A DNA stretch of 64,000 bases, from positions 2,728,001 through 2,792,000 of the forward strand of contig NZ_CP084951.1 of the NCBI RefSeq assembly GCF_022788655.1. The letters run 5' to 3'. This stretch comes from Sulfitobacter indolifex (lineage in GTDB: Bacteria > Pseudomonadota > Alphaproteobacteria > Rhodobacterales > Rhodobacteraceae). Positions 36,742 to 46,105 of this stretch are shown here, in pieces. A program made the translations under genes and the position numbers. The notes under the pieces are model-generated. The model made no database searches. It was given only the letters and a program-made list of their open reading frames with translations, and had not been told where the DNA came from. Every line of letters begins with the position of its first letter. Within the stretch, counting starts at the first letter, position 1.

Positions 36742-37281
36742 TTATCCCAGCCAAACATCCAAAAATAGCATGATGACCGGCCCGACCGCTAAGCCCAATG
36801 TCGCTTTGTTCTGATGTCCATTACGATAGGTCTCGGGGATAATCTCGTGGCTGATGACGAACAGCATGGCACCGGCGGCAAATGCCAGCCCCCAGGGCAG
36901 CAACGGCTCTGACAGTGCAACAATGCCCGCGCCAAGCAATCCGCCGACCGGCTCGACCAGCCCTGTAAGTGCGGCAATTCCCCATGCTCGGCCCTTCGCA
37001 TAGCCTTCACCCAAAAGCGCAACTGCGACGGCCAGACCTTCGGGCGCGTTTTGTAGGCCGATGCTAAGCGCCAGTGGCAGATCTCCCTCCAAACCATGTG
37101 CGCCAAATCCGACGCCCACTGCCAATCCCTCCGGAAAATTGTGGATCGTGATCGCAATGATGAAAAGCCAAACCCGGCGGAGCGACGCCGCTGCTGGCCC
37201 CTCGCGCCCTGTTCTGAAGTGTTCATGCGGCAGGAGCGTGTTCATCATCGCCCCCCCATGCCCAATAGGATCGCCAGACAA
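36742..37281 (-). pseudogene. ZIP-family metal transporter, N-terminally truncated
   Basis: The C-terminal two thirds of a GufA/ZupT-like ZIP transporter: LLPHEHF, then IHNFPEGLAVGVGFG and GLQNAPEGLAVAVAL, the two metal-site helices, and ISHEIIPE. ZIPs have eight helices and about 260 residues; the first three helices are missing. Homology begins about residue 13, and an in-frame stop lies just upstream. ATG codons at 37248/37245 might still start a shortened protein. The break is about 50 bases from the end of the AT-rich amine/amino-acid block, suggesting that insertion of that block cut the gene. Confidence 0.7.
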
Positions 37282-37334
37282 ACGATTGCTACCATTCCAT
37301 GTGAGTTAGAAGGAAAACCTCACGCTCGCGGCAT

Positions 37335-38624
37335 TTAGCTCCACCTATCACGCAAATGAGACCAAGCAATTGTGGCCGCAACCGCCGGCTTGCGTAAGAA
37401 ATGAAACGGGATCGGCTTTAATTTGCTGACAGGAAATCCTAGATCTCTTTCTTTAGTGCCAGACGCCCAATCCGCCAGCACTTTACCCAGGGCAGTGGCC
37501 ATTGCTACGCCTCGCCCGTTGTAGCCAACCGCAGACATGACTCCCTCCCCGTGACTTGCTAAATGCGGATAATGGTCCGCTGTCATGGCAACAAATCCAC
37601 CCCAGTGGTATCTGAATTCTGCTTCACTAAGCTGAGGATAGATTTGTCGGGTGATACTTTTCAGGGCGGCAAACTGTCGAGCCAGTCCTTTCTCCGAGTA
37701 ATCGCCCCTTCCCCCCATCAAAAAACGCCCATCTTCATCAAACCGAAAATATAGCAAAAGCCTTCTGCTGTCTGACGCTGAATGACCTTTGGGAAGAATC
37801 TCTCTGCGAAGACCTTCGCTTAGCGGATCTGTAGCAATTTGGATCGAGCGGATGGGAACGATTGTTCGCTTTAACCTTGCAGAAACTTGATCCGTATATC
37901 CGTTCGTGCAAATCAGCACACGACGGGCGTGAAGGCTGCCCTCTGAAGTATGCAGGACATGTCGCCTCCCATCTTTCTCCACATTTAGCACTCGGCTTTG
38001 CGCATGAATGCTAGCGCCATGCCTAATTGCAGCTGATGCTAGACCAATCGCGTAGTTAAGTGGGTGCAATTGTCCACCACGTTCATCAATCATCGAACCG
38101 ATATAAGCATCGGTGCCAAGCAGGTCCGCAGTTTCCGCTCTAGAGAGCATATGCAGCGGCGCTCCTCGTTTCACCCATTGGCGCACCCGTTCTTCTACCC
38201 CCGCTTTGGCACTAACATTATGAATCGGTTGTATCCAGCCAGGTCGAGAAAGCCCGCACTCGATGTCATTCTCCCGTATCAAGTTCGCTACCAGGTCAGC
38301 TGCGGAGGCCGATGTCTCAACTGCGCGTTTACCGAAGACCGGGCCAAAGAATGCCTCGACCGCATCTGGGTCGTCTTTCAAGCCAGGATTAATTTGCCCG
38401 CCATTGCGACCAGAGGCTCCCCAACCAGGTGTCTCTGCTTCAAGCACCACTACATTACTGCCGGACTTCGCTAGGTGCAGTGCGGCAGTTAAGCCCGTAA
38501 AACCGCCGCCAATGATAGCAACGTCGGCCTCATGTTGCCCTGCAAACACACTGCAAACCGGCGGCTCCTTAGAAGTGGCCGACCAAACAGAATTCGAGAT
38601 ACTCGGTAAGTCATTTTTTATCAT
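37335..38624 (-). CDS. FAD-dependent amine/amino-acid oxidase (DAO/PuuB-like)
   Basis: A 429-residue flavoprotein of the DAO superfamily. The FAD motif is IIGGGFTGLTAALHLAKSG (about residues 35-53) and GWGASGRNGGQINPG (67-81) is typical of PuuB-like gamma-glutamylputrescine oxidases. It oxidises an amine or amino acid with release of H2O2. AGAGGA precedes the ATG. It follows the XRE-cupin gene by 15 bases and is near an amino-acid ABC transporter, so a catabolic module is likely. Codon use is AT-richer than in the flanks. Confidence 0.83.
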   Translation of the reverse strand: MIKNDLPSISNSVWSATSKEPPVCSVFAGQHEADVAIIGGGFTGLTAALHLAKSGSNVVVLEAETPGWGASGRNGGQINPGLKDDPDAVEAFFGPVFGKRAVETSASAADLVANLIRENDIECGLSRPGWIQPIHNVSAKAGVEERVRQWVKRGAPLHMLSRAETADLLGTDAYIGSMIDERGGQLHPLNYAIGLASAAIRHGASIHAQSRVLNVEKDGRRHVLHTSEGSLHARRVLICTNGYTDQVSARLKRTIVPIRSIQIATDPLSEGLRREILPKGHSASDSRRLLLYFRFDEDGRFLMGGRGDYSEKGLARQFAALKSITRQIYPQLSEAEFRYHWGGFVAMTADHYPHLASHGEGVMSAVGYNGRGVAMATALGKVLADWASGTKERDLGFPVSKLKPIPFHFLRKPAVAATIAWSHLRDRWS

Positions 38625-38639
38625 ACTAAAGTCTTCCTC

Positions 38640-39236
38640 TTAATAAACTGCTGGCGCCACAACCCAGAAGAGGTCTGCCTCAACATCCCCTAGAGCCCAA
38701 AACCGGATATGTTCTGTTGCGTCGAAAGCAAATGAATCGCCGGCTTCTACTTTGTGGACAACGCCGTTAACTTCGAGGGCCAATAAACCGGAGACAACGG
38801 TCCCGCACTTTGCGCCAGAACCATGATTGTAGGGCTTTTCTCCACTTGATCCGCCTGGCCGTATTACGAGGCGCATCATTTGAATTCCTGAACAACTGTC
38901 AGGGGTCATCAATTCCTTAATCATCCCCTTGCTACCTAGGTCCAGAAAGCGCCGCTGATGCCGACGAACAACAACTTGACCAGGCTGCCTACCACCTCCA
39001 TCGAACAGCCATGACACGGGCATTTCTAAAGCGTTACAAATCGCACTCAGCGTTTTGACGGACGGCATCGAAATGCCACGCTCCACCTGGCTAATGAGGC
39101 CTACTGAAACCTGCGCTTTCGCCGCGATATCCTTAAGTGACATGTTGCGCACTTTGCGACGCTGCCTGAGTCGGCGACCCAGTGTGTTGTCGGACTCTGC
39201 CTCAGCGCGGTCCGGCTTCGCGGGTTCGTTTTCCAT
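38640..39236 (-). CDS. XRE-cupin regulator (PuuR-like)
   Basis: A 198-residue regulator with an Xre helix-turn-helix (about 20-75, LKDIAAKAQVSVGLISQVERGISMPSVKTLSAI) and a C-terminal cupin (about 120-195). The ATG at 39236 follows TAGGAAG. PuuR-like proteins repress amine catabolic genes until the amine binds the cupin. It leads the operon with the oxidase and diverges from the ABC transporter, so it probably controls both directions. Confidence 0.85.
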   Translation of the reverse strand: MENEPAKPDRAEAESDNTLGRRLRQRRKVRNMSLKDIAAKAQVSVGLISQVERGISMPSVKTLSAICNALEMPVSWLFDGGGRQPGQVVVRRHQRRFLDLGSKGMIKELMTPDSCSGIQMMRLVIRPGGSSGEKPYNHGSGAKCGTVVSGLLALEVNGVVHKVEAGDSFAFDATEHIRFWALGDVEADLFWVVAPAVY

Positions 39237-39377
39237 GAAAAATTTACTTCCTAACACATGATTGACAATCTCATCGCACTTCGTTCACAGTGAAATAATT
39301 AGACCAGATTTTCAATATTAATTTACTGATGATCCTCAGATGTCTAGTATAAAGAGAAAAACAGGGAGAATTGTAAC

Positions 39378-40139
39378 ATGAACTTCATAACCAGCCTGAA
39401 AAATTTGCGCGTTATAGCCTTAGCCGTGGGCCTATCAGCCGCCGCCATGGAACCTGCCATGGCTCAAGACCTTAAAGTAGGCTCAACACCTACAGGCGTT
39501 CCGTTTACCTTCCTAAACGTTGAAACAAACCAGATTGACGGCATCATGGTCGACATAATGAAGGCTATTGCTGAAGAGGAAGGCTTTGACGTAGAGATTA
39601 ACGCGACACAATGGTCAGCGCTTATCCCGTCACTTACAGGGGGGAAGATAAGCATAATCGCAGCTGCGATGTATGCAACACCCGAACGTGCCGAAGTCGT
39701 CTCTTTCAGCGAAACTGTCTATTCTTACGGCGAAGGTCTATTCGTTAAATCCGACAATGAAACTGCTTACTCATCCGTGAAGGATATGGAGGGCCTAACT
39801 GTCGGTGTGCAGGTTGGCACATCATATAAAGACGCATTAGAGGCGAGCGGTCGTTTTGACGACATTAAAGTGTATGACAGCATCGCAGACATTATGCGGG
39901 ATGTAGCCTTGGGACGCATTGACGCAGGCTTCGGTGACTATCCAATTGTGGCCTATCAACTTGCGAAAGGAACCTCAGAAGTGCGCCTTGTGCAGGAATA
40001 CGAAGCGCTAGCACCAGGCAATGTAGCCATCGCAGTCCGCAAAGATGACACAGAACTTCTGGGGAAGATAAATAATGGATTGAAGAGCATTCGCGAGAAC
40101 GGAGAGCTAGACAAAATCTTGGTCAAGTGGGGTCTATAA
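39378..40139 (+). CDS. Polar amino-acid ABC transporter binding protein
   Basis: A 253-residue family 3 solute-binding protein: signal peptide (cleavage after EPAMA), TGVPFTFLNVETNQIDGIMVDIMKAIAEEEG and IDAGFGDYPIVAYQL. AGGGAGAA precedes the ATG. It binds an amino acid or opine-like compound in the periplasm. First gene of a three-gene transporter operon; AT-rich (24 G/C in the 60 bases from 39361). Confidence 0.87.
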   Translation: MNFITSLKNLRVIALAVGLSAAAMEPAMAQDLKVGSTPTGVPFTFLNVETNQIDGIMVDIMKAIAEEEGFDVEINATQWSALIPSLTGGKISIIAAAMYATPERAEVVSFSETVYSYGEGLFVKSDNETAYSSVKDMEGLTVGVQVGTSYKDALEASGRFDDIKVYDSIADIMRDVALGRIDAGFGDYPIVAYQLAKGTSEVRLVQEYEALAPGNVAIAVRKDDTELLGKINNGLKSIRENGELDKILVKWGL

Positions 40140-40147
40140 TAACGCAA

Positions 40148-40173
40148 TGGGCAGGTATTTTTTTGCCTGCCCA
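40148..40173 (+). promoter_or_regulatory. Intercistronic hairpin
   Basis: TGGGCAGG and CCTGCCCA form a perfect 8-bp stem with a T-rich 10-base loop, between binding protein and permease genes. Such hairpins often stabilise the upstream mRNA so that binding protein exceeds permease. Confidence 0.6.
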
Positions 40174-40189
40174 AATCGGAGAAAACTAG

Positions 40190-40843
40190 ATGAATCACTT
40201 CCTAGAAAAATCGGTGCAATACTTCCCTCTGCTACTAGAAGGCGTTACCCTCACGCTGGTGACGACGTTGGCCGCTATGGTTCTAAGCACCATGCTCGGA
40301 TTGATTTGGGCGATGATGCTCTGGTCAAAGTTCCGAACACTCAGGGTGATCAGCCGTAGTTTTATTACAATAATTCGCGGCATCCCGATTATCGTGCAAC
40401 TGTTCTACATTTACTTTGTATTGCCCGAATTAGGCATAAACCTCACCGCATTGCAGGCTGGTATAATAGGACTCGGCCTAGCCTATTCAGCATATCAGGC
40501 GGAGAACTTCCGCGCTGGAATCGAAGCCATCGACAAAGGGCAGATAGAGGCAGCATACTCAATCGGCATGACGGACCGCATGATTATGCGTCGCGTTATC
40601 CTTCCGCAAGCTATCCGGATAGTTTTACCACCCTTCGGAAATACAATAATCATGCTTTTGAAGGATTCATCTCTGGTTTCTACCATTACGGTTGCCGAAT
40701 TGACACGACAGGGACAACTTATTGCTTCTTCTACTTTCGACAACATTACCGTGTATACACTTGTGGCCATAATGTATTTGGGAATGGCCCTGCCCCTTAC
40801 ATACCTTACCCGAAACCTTGAAAAGAGATATTCAAAGATATGA
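40190..40843 (+). CDS. Polar amino-acid ABC transporter permease
   Basis: A 217-residue HisM/GlnP-type permease with five helices, the [29 protein letters not shown] segment and the EAA loop [29 protein letters not shown]. It forms the membrane channel, probably as a homodimer since only one permease gene is present. Overlaps the ATPase gene by 4 bases. Confidence 0.9.
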   Translation: MNHFLEKSVQYFPLLLEGVTLTLVTTLAAMVLSTMLGLIWAMMLWSKFRTLRVISRSFITIIRGIPIIVQLFYIYFVLPELGINLTALQAGIIGLGLAYSAYQAENFRAGIEAIDKGQIEAAYSIGMTDRMIMRRVILPQAIRIVLPPFGNTIIMLLKDSSLVSTITVAELTRQGQLIASSTFDNITVYTLVAIMYLGMALPLTYLTRNLEKRYSKI

Positions 40844-41574
40844 TTTTAGTTGACAATATCCGGAAGTCCTATGGGGCCCTAGAGGTCATCAAAGGTGTAA
40901 ATTTCGAAGTAAAAAAGGGCGAGGTCGTCTGTATTATCGGACCGTCGGGATCAGGGAAATCCACCATCTTGCGGTGCATCAATGGGCTAGAAAGTTATGA
41001 CAGCGGCGTTATTTCGTTTGATGGAGTAACGGTAGATCCGTCCGACAGAAGTATAGCGGGCATTCGAACGCACTTATCAATGGTATTTCAACGTTTTAAC
41101 CTATTTCCGCACCGGACAGTTCTAGCCAATGTAACTGAGGGCCCCGTTCAAGTTAAACGAGAGAGCAAAGAAAAATCTCGCAAATTGGCAGTTGAACTCC
41201 TGACAAAAGTCGGACTAGGAGACAAGTTAGATGCCTATCCACAAAATTTGTCTGGTGGCCAACAGCAACGCGTGGCCATTGCCCGCGCCTTGGCCATGCG
41301 ACCAGACGCAATTTTGTTCGACGAACCTACTTCAGCCTTGGATCCTGAACTTGTAGGTGAGGTTCTCGCGGTTATGCGCGATCTGGCAAACGAAGGGATG
41401 ACTATGATCGTCGTAACCCATGAAATGGGGTTCGCAAGAGAGGTTGCTGACCGGGTTCTCTTTCTAGAATCAGGCGTTATCGTCGAAGAAGGACCGGCTA
41501 AAGATTTGCTCCGCAATCCAAAGCATGAACGCACTCAGGATTTCCTTCACCGCGTCATCAACCCACTCGATTAA
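40840..41574 (+). CDS. Polar amino-acid ABC transporter ATPase
   Basis: A 244-residue GlnQ/HisP-type ATPase: Walker [10 protein letters not shown] (about 33-41), Q-loop FQRFNLFPH, signature LSGGQQQR, Walker [12 protein letters not shown] and switch His in VVTHE. Last gene of the operon; tnsC converges on it 143 bases downstream. A 12-bp palindrome CCAATTAATTGG lies between at 41640. Confidence 0.92.
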   Translation: MILVDNIRKSYGALEVIKGVNFEVKKGEVVCIIGPSGSGKSTILRCINGLESYDSGVISFDGVTVDPSDRSIAGIRTHLSMVFQRFNLFPHRTVLANVTEGPVQVKRESKEKSRKLAVELLTKVGLGDKLDAYPQNLSGGQQQRVAIARALAMRPDAILFDEPTSALDPELVGEVLAVMRDLANEGMTMIVVTHEMGFAREVADRVLFLESGVIVEEGPAKDLLRNPKHERTQDFLHRVINPLD

Positions 41575-41717
41575 CTGGTATGCCCTTATAGTTTTCCATA
41601 TTACTCCACTGCGTCAACGCAAACAGCTGAAACTAGGACCCAATTAATTGGATCAAAAAATTGATATCGGTGATCTCGTAACCCCTAATATGTGAACCTG
41701 TTCCTATCGCAAATCCT

Positions 41718-42698
41718 TTATCTCTCGTTTTGATAGCTATCGATAGACTTCAGGAACGGGTTGTCGCGACGAAACATGGTTTCATAACTGTCATGCGTGA
41801 ACGGGGTCACGAAACGAGGCATTTGGGTTTTGTTGACCCAGGCATCAATGAAATGTTCCCGGTCAAGCGAAGTCGCTCGCTTCACACAAGCTGATCCGAT
41901 TGCATCCAAGGTAATCCTAATCAGCAACCCCCAACGGAATGCTGCAGCGGATGAGAGCCGCTGATAGAAATCTTCCCCCGCCAAATCTGGTGAGACTGGG
42001 ACCTTTCCGTTGATCGCATAGCTGCCGACAATTTCATGTATGGTCTGAAGATCATCGGGAAGGGCGATGTCATCAAAATGAAACTTAGTCATCAAATCAA
42101 ATAACTGCGGCTCACTTTGGATATAGCCTCCGAGCTCGTCGACACCTGTGAAAATCAGCATCAAAGGCCAATCCTGATTTTTAATAAGGCTCTTAAAGGA
42201 GTCTATGGTCGCAATGACATCTGCTTCAGGTTTTTTGCGGAAGATATGCTGAACCTCATCATAGTGAATTCCCACAACACCCTGAAATTTAGCCTGAATT
42301 ATCACTTTCTCCCAAATCCGATCCTGGGTGGATCGGGAAGAATCGGCGATATGGTATTCGAGGGCCTTGGCGGTCTTTCTTCCGAGGCCCTTCCACCCCG
42401 ATTTGCCGTCCAAAAGGCAACTGGCGATGCGAGCCGGCACACCGGAAGGCAACATGGCCTTACTATCGTTGAACTTCGTGACGAGATGCCCAACTTCGGT
42501 GCTTTTCCCGGAACCCGATTTGCCTGTGACAAGAAGGCCTTCTGCTTCAAAACGCCCGCCGCCTTGTAGGTTGCCTAGATGGCGGCTGAAAATCTCGGCC
42601 AAAGCCGTTTGGAGCTTATTGCTTCGTTCAAATTGGTAGTGTTGCCGGGAGAAATGCGCAGCAGTATCTCTGATTTCGGGAATGATAAACGGATTCAC
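41718..42698 (-). CDS. tnsC: TnsC/TniB-like AAA+ transposition regulator
   Basis: A 326-residue AAA+ ATPase of the TniB family: Walker A GKSGSGKST (59-67), Walker B VGIHYDEVQHIF (142-153), and sensor region LMLIFTGVDELGGYIQS. In Tn7-like elements this ATPase links target selection (TniQ/TnsD) to the transposase. The start overlaps the tnsB stop by 4 bases (ATGA). It is the last gene of a tnsA-tnsB-tnsC operon; no tniQ follows directly, but a TniQ-like gene lies at 57877-59742. Confidence 0.87.
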   Translation of the reverse strand: MNPFIIPEIRDTAAHFSRQHYQFERSNKLQTALAEIFSRHLGNLQGGGRFEAEGLLVTGKSGSGKSTEVGHLVTKFNDSKAMLPSGVPARIASCLLDGKSGWKGLGRKTAKALEYHIADSSRSTQDRIWEKVIIQAKFQGVVGIHYDEVQHIFRKKPEADVIATIDSFKSLIKNQDWPLMLIFTGVDELGGYIQSEPQLFDLMTKFHFDDIALPDDLQTIHEIVGSYAINGKVPVSPDLAGEDFYQRLSSAAAFRWGLLIRITLDAIGSACVKRATSLDREHFIDAWVNKTQMPRFVTPFTHDSYETMFRRDNPFLKSIDSYQNER

Positions 42699-44872
42699 AG
42701 TTTGCTTACCTTGATTGGTGCGAATGTTGCCGGCTTGGCGGCAGATGCTGCATCCGCAGGTGCAGACTGCTGAGCGGGGGATGGCGGACCGGTCACTTTG
42801 TGGATGGCCGGGTGCTCCCTGCGGTCCATGATGCCACTGGGCGGAACGGTTGGCGCTGACGGCCCTGATGGGACGAACTCCACCGCCAACAGAGCATCAG
42901 CTGCTTTTTGCAGTGCCTCGACGCCCAAATAGCTGTCGGGCACCAGTGGTGACGAGAAGAAGCCCGCTTCCTTCGCCCGCCGCTCTCTTGCCTTCCAAAG
43001 ATGATCCTCATGGAGCTGCCGCTTGACAGGATTCGCTGCAATAGCGGCCGTCATCAACTCAATTGCCTCATTAAGCGTCAGGTCATTGAGCGCCGTCATA
43101 GTCAGTCTTGCGTGCAGAGTCTTGGTGGTGCCCTCGATGGTAATGGTTACTTTCCGAATATCATCAGGATCAAGATGGACCGTGACCTTCTTATCCGCTG
43201 CCTTGTCAGCATATTGCTGCAATTCCGTGGAGTTGTAGGGGAGGTTAAAGACTTTCACCCCTTCTGACGTCACAGAGACAGTCCGGCTCACACCAAGGTG
43301 AACACGTCGATCTTCCTGACTGGGCGGTTCAATGGGTCCGTAAGTTTCAAAAATCTCTTCCATCTTTTGATAACGCGTTGCCTTGAACATCCCTGTTCCT
43401 CGACTTTCTGCAAAAGGATACTCATCCACGAAATAGCGCGTGATGATGCCAAAAAGCTGTTCATGGGTCAGTTTGGCGCTGCCTTTCGGATCATATCCTG
43501 GCAATTCACCAGGCTTGCTTCCAGCGTAGCCTGGCAGGAAGTTCAACACCTGCCATTGCAATGTGCCAAACTTGCTCTCAACATACGGTTTATCAGTGGC
43601 GTGATAGGTGCGTCCATCGATTGCGGTCATATCGACGCCAAGCTCCCCAGCCTTGATTTTCCCGTTGCGTGTTGCCGTCCCGTTGTCTGCCGAACTGATC
43701 ATCAATCCCACTGCAGGAGCAGGTTCGCGTTCGCACCCATAGCGAACCTTCTCAGGAGTTTTGTCCCGCGTTGCCATGCGAAACAAAGCCATACTGTGGT
43801 CGGCATCGGCTGTTTCCGAAAGAACCCAACCGAGTGGCATGCCTGAAGCAACATCAGATGTAAGGTGGAGCCACGACCTTTGAATTTCGTCTGGATCAAG
43901 CTCATCAGATTTCTTCGCAGCTTCCGAGCGGCTCATCGTCCGACAACGCAGCTGACCAGATTTATCAGTAAAGATCGACAACAATACCTGATCAACCTCG
44001 GTCCTCTCCCCGAACATCAAAGCTCGAATATCAGTGGATCCTGCTCCTCTAAGGTTTGGCCCCTGCCGTTTTCCCTCACGACCAAGTGTCTTGATGGTGG
44101 CAGAGACCGCTTTGAGGCGAGTGCGGATTGTTGTGATGGACGGAAATTCAAATCCTTGTGCAATGCCCTCTACAGCCGGAAGGAATTGGGTTTTCGCCAA
44201 ATCGAACAACGGAGCCAGCTTCACTTTGGTCTCATTAAGAAAGTGGGTTATAACATAGTCGATGAAACGCTCTTGGAACGTATTCAATTTCTTACGGGCT
44301 TCCCCCTGAGGCCCCTTGAGGTTCTCCCGGTGCATCAAAGCTACCGGATTTTCACCATACTCCCGGTAAAGCTTAAGGTATTTCTGCAGTGTCCGCCCGC
44401 TCAGAATTTCAAAATTTGCCTCAGTCTTTCCTGTCCGGCGTGCGGTGAACATCCCCTTTTTACCGCCGATTTCATCCCCAAGCTTTTTTAGGCGCTTCCT
44501 TATGTCTGCCCGACCAAGAAACCTCTGTGTAATCTTGTGCCCTTCTGCCTCCAGACGCTCGATTGCGAGAACCAGGATCAGGCGTTTCCTAACATCGACC
44601 TGCTCCTTGGCAGGGAGCTGTGCCACCCGCGTATATCCACCTGTAAAGTCGGAAAGCCGCTTCTCAGATTCCAACTGAGACGGCGAAATGATCTCACAGT
44701 CTCTCGCGCGAATAGCATCAGAAATTCGTTTAGAAGTTATCGTTGTGCATTCACCATCGTCGAGCCCCTCAACAGCATACCCTTCCGGTTCCTCACCCAT
44801 GACCTCCCAACGGCGGCCCTCGAGAATAAGGCGAGCTCCGATAGAAACTTTGTAGAGGGGCTTGTGTGTCAT
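42695..44872 (-). CDS. tnsB: TnsB-like DDE transposase (Mu transposase C-terminal family)
   Basis: A 725-residue transposase. Catalytic triad candidates are D294 (RTEVDQVLL), D396 (SSADNGTA) and E432 (KPYVESKFGTL), a normal RNase H-fold layout. The N-terminal part is rich in helices for end-binding; a beta-barrel Mu-C domain follows about residue 560. The C-terminal 60 residues are Pro/Ala-rich and would contact TnsC. The ATG at 44872 overlaps the tnsA stop by 4 bases; a longer frame to 45016 would run inside tnsA. It cuts and joins the 3' ends of the transposon. Confidence 0.9.
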   Translation of the reverse strand: MTHKPLYKVSIGARLILEGRRWEVMGEEPEGYAVEGLDDGECTTITSKRISDAIRARDCEIISPSQLESEKRLSDFTGGYTRVAQLPAKEQVDVRKRLILVLAIERLEAEGHKITQRFLGRADIRKRLKKLGDEIGGKKGMFTARRTGKTEANFEILSGRTLQKYLKLYREYGENPVALMHRENLKGPQGEARKKLNTFQERFIDYVITHFLNETKVKLAPLFDLAKTQFLPAVEGIAQGFEFPSITTIRTRLKAVSATIKTLGREGKRQGPNLRGAGSTDIRALMFGERTEVDQVLLSIFTDKSGQLRCRTMSRSEAAKKSDELDPDEIQRSWLHLTSDVASGMPLGWVLSETADADHSMALFRMATRDKTPEKVRYGCEREPAPAVGLMISSADNGTATRNGKIKAGELGVDMTAIDGRTYHATDKPYVESKFGTLQWQVLNFLPGYAGSKPGELPGYDPKGSAKLTHEQLFGIITRYFVDEYPFAESRGTGMFKATRYQKMEEIFETYGPIEPPSQEDRRVHLGVSRTVSVTSEGVKVFNLPYNSTELQQYADKAADKKVTVHLDPDDIRKVTITIEGTTKTLHARLTMTALNDLTLNEAIELMTAAIAANPVKRQLHEDHLWKARERRAKEAGFFSSPLVPDSYLGVEALQKAADALLAVEFVPSGPSAPTVPPSGIMDRREHPAIHKVTGPPSPAQQSAPADAASAAKPATFAPIKVSKL

Positions 44873-45654
44873 GCGTTCAACCACACCCGAGAATAGATGT
44901 TGATGACCGCGTGCCAATTTGCCCCAAGCACTCCACGGGCGATGAGCCTCATGGCACACTGCCAGCTTTTCGCTGGAGGCAGATCGCTGCTGGCGATCAG
45001 ATCTTGGAGAAGCCAAAAGCTAGTGTTCCTGGCGACAGCTTCTACATAGTTGTCTGCTTCAGGGTCCGGACGTTGATACAGGTGCCACGCCCGACGCAAA
45101 TTGTCGCGATATGCACGTGTGAAATCATCTCCGTTCACTGCGAACGCCTCATCCGCAAAGTCACATGGAATCCAGTCAAAGATGGCGTTGATCTCGTCTT
45201 GGATCTTACGCGTTTTCAATTGAGAGGTGTTTTTGACGTAAATCGCGCGCTTAAAACCATCTTCGAATGTAATCCGAATATCAAAGAAATGGTTTCTTGC
45301 CTTCTTCTGCCCAGGGATCCGGTATTGGAATGCTGGCAGTTGAACCTCTATGCCATGAAATCCAGGGGACATAAGCGCCACAAGAGCAACAGCAGATTCT
45401 GCCTCACTCGCAAAATGATAGACTTTACGCTGGCTGCCTGTTGCTGGTGTGGCAAATGCCATCGACACACGATGCGCGGTATTGCTCCGTGTCAAAGGAT
45501 TGAGTGCCCCGTCAAACGGCAGGACCCCATAGATTGGATCGACCACTAGCGCGGGCAATTTAGCTGTTCTACGCGGTGTTGGGTCGTGACCTTCAGGCAA
45601 AGACATAGCGGTTCCAGTCCCGGAAACGATGGCTCCGGGGGTTGATGGTTTCAT
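44869..45654 (-). CDS. tnsA: TnsA-like endonuclease of a Tn7-type element
   Basis: A 261-residue protein. The PD-(D/E)xK nuclease core is visible as E84/E86 (FASEAESAVAL), D125 (HFFDIRITFEDG) and K141 (IYVKN), matching the Glu-Asp-Lys layout of TnsA, which cuts the 5' ends so that the element moves by cut and paste. Its place as first gene before TnsB and TnsC supports the call. An internal ATG at 45606 is an alternative start. The sequence is divergent, so the call rests on motif and position. Confidence 0.8.
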   Translation of the reverse strand: MKPSTPGAIVSGTGTAMSLPEGHDPTPRRTAKLPALVVDPIYGVLPFDGALNPLTRSNTAHRVSMAFATPATGSQRKVYHFASEAESAVALVALMSPGFHGIEVQLPAFQYRIPGQKKARNHFFDIRITFEDGFKRAIYVKNTSQLKTRKIQDEINAIFDWIPCDFADEAFAVNGDDFTRAYRDNLRRAWHLYQRPDPEADNYVEAVARNTSFWLLQDLIASSDLPPAKSWQCAMRLIARGVLGANWHAVINIYSRVWLNA

Positions 45655-46105
45655 TCAAGGCATTGACCGCACTTGCCGGGGTCGTTTTCGACCTCTAAGT
45701 TGACAAGAGATATGAGGGCAGTCGTGGCCCCAACTTTCAGCGCGCGCCATCCATTGGTGCGCGCTTTTTCATTTTTGGTTTCTTGCCAACCTCCTTTTGG
45801 CGGGGGGCCTGGTTCAACCGAACGCAGGCCGAGTTTTCACAACATGAATATGGAGTCAATCTTCGTTTAGAATCATATATTTAGATAAATAAACGCCACT
45901 TCATTTTTCAAATCGTTATCAGTTCTTCCGGGCAGAAAAATTTCTTTTCAACGAAATGAATTCCACTTCAGAAATTACCTATTCAGCCCTTTCGCTGGTT
46001 GCGCATCGTCTAAAAACGCTCTTCGTTCGATGAGAGAATAAGGCACCATATCTTGTATGCATAGCCCGCCGCAGCGCAAAGACGTGGACAAAGTGTATGC
46101 TTAAC
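45655..46105. other. AT-rich gene-free stretch upstream of tnsA; candidate transposon end
   Basis: No gene. After the hairpin at 45739-45769, the 45840-46020 part is very AT-rich and contains short repeats: CCACTTCA at 45896 and 45963 (67 bases apart) and TCTTCGTT near 45860 and 46021. In Tn7-like elements the end lies just outside tnsA and carries several TnsB-binding repeats. No terminal inverted repeat or target duplication could be fixed by eye. Confidence 0.4.
45739..45769 (+). terminator. Rho-independent-type terminator facing right
   Basis: AGCGCGC and GCGCGCT form the stem (extendable by CC/GG with one mismatch), followed by TTTTT and a second T-run. It reads on the + strand although no + strand gene ends nearby, so it may insulate the tnsA promoter region or mark the tail of a lost gene. 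Confidence 0.6.
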
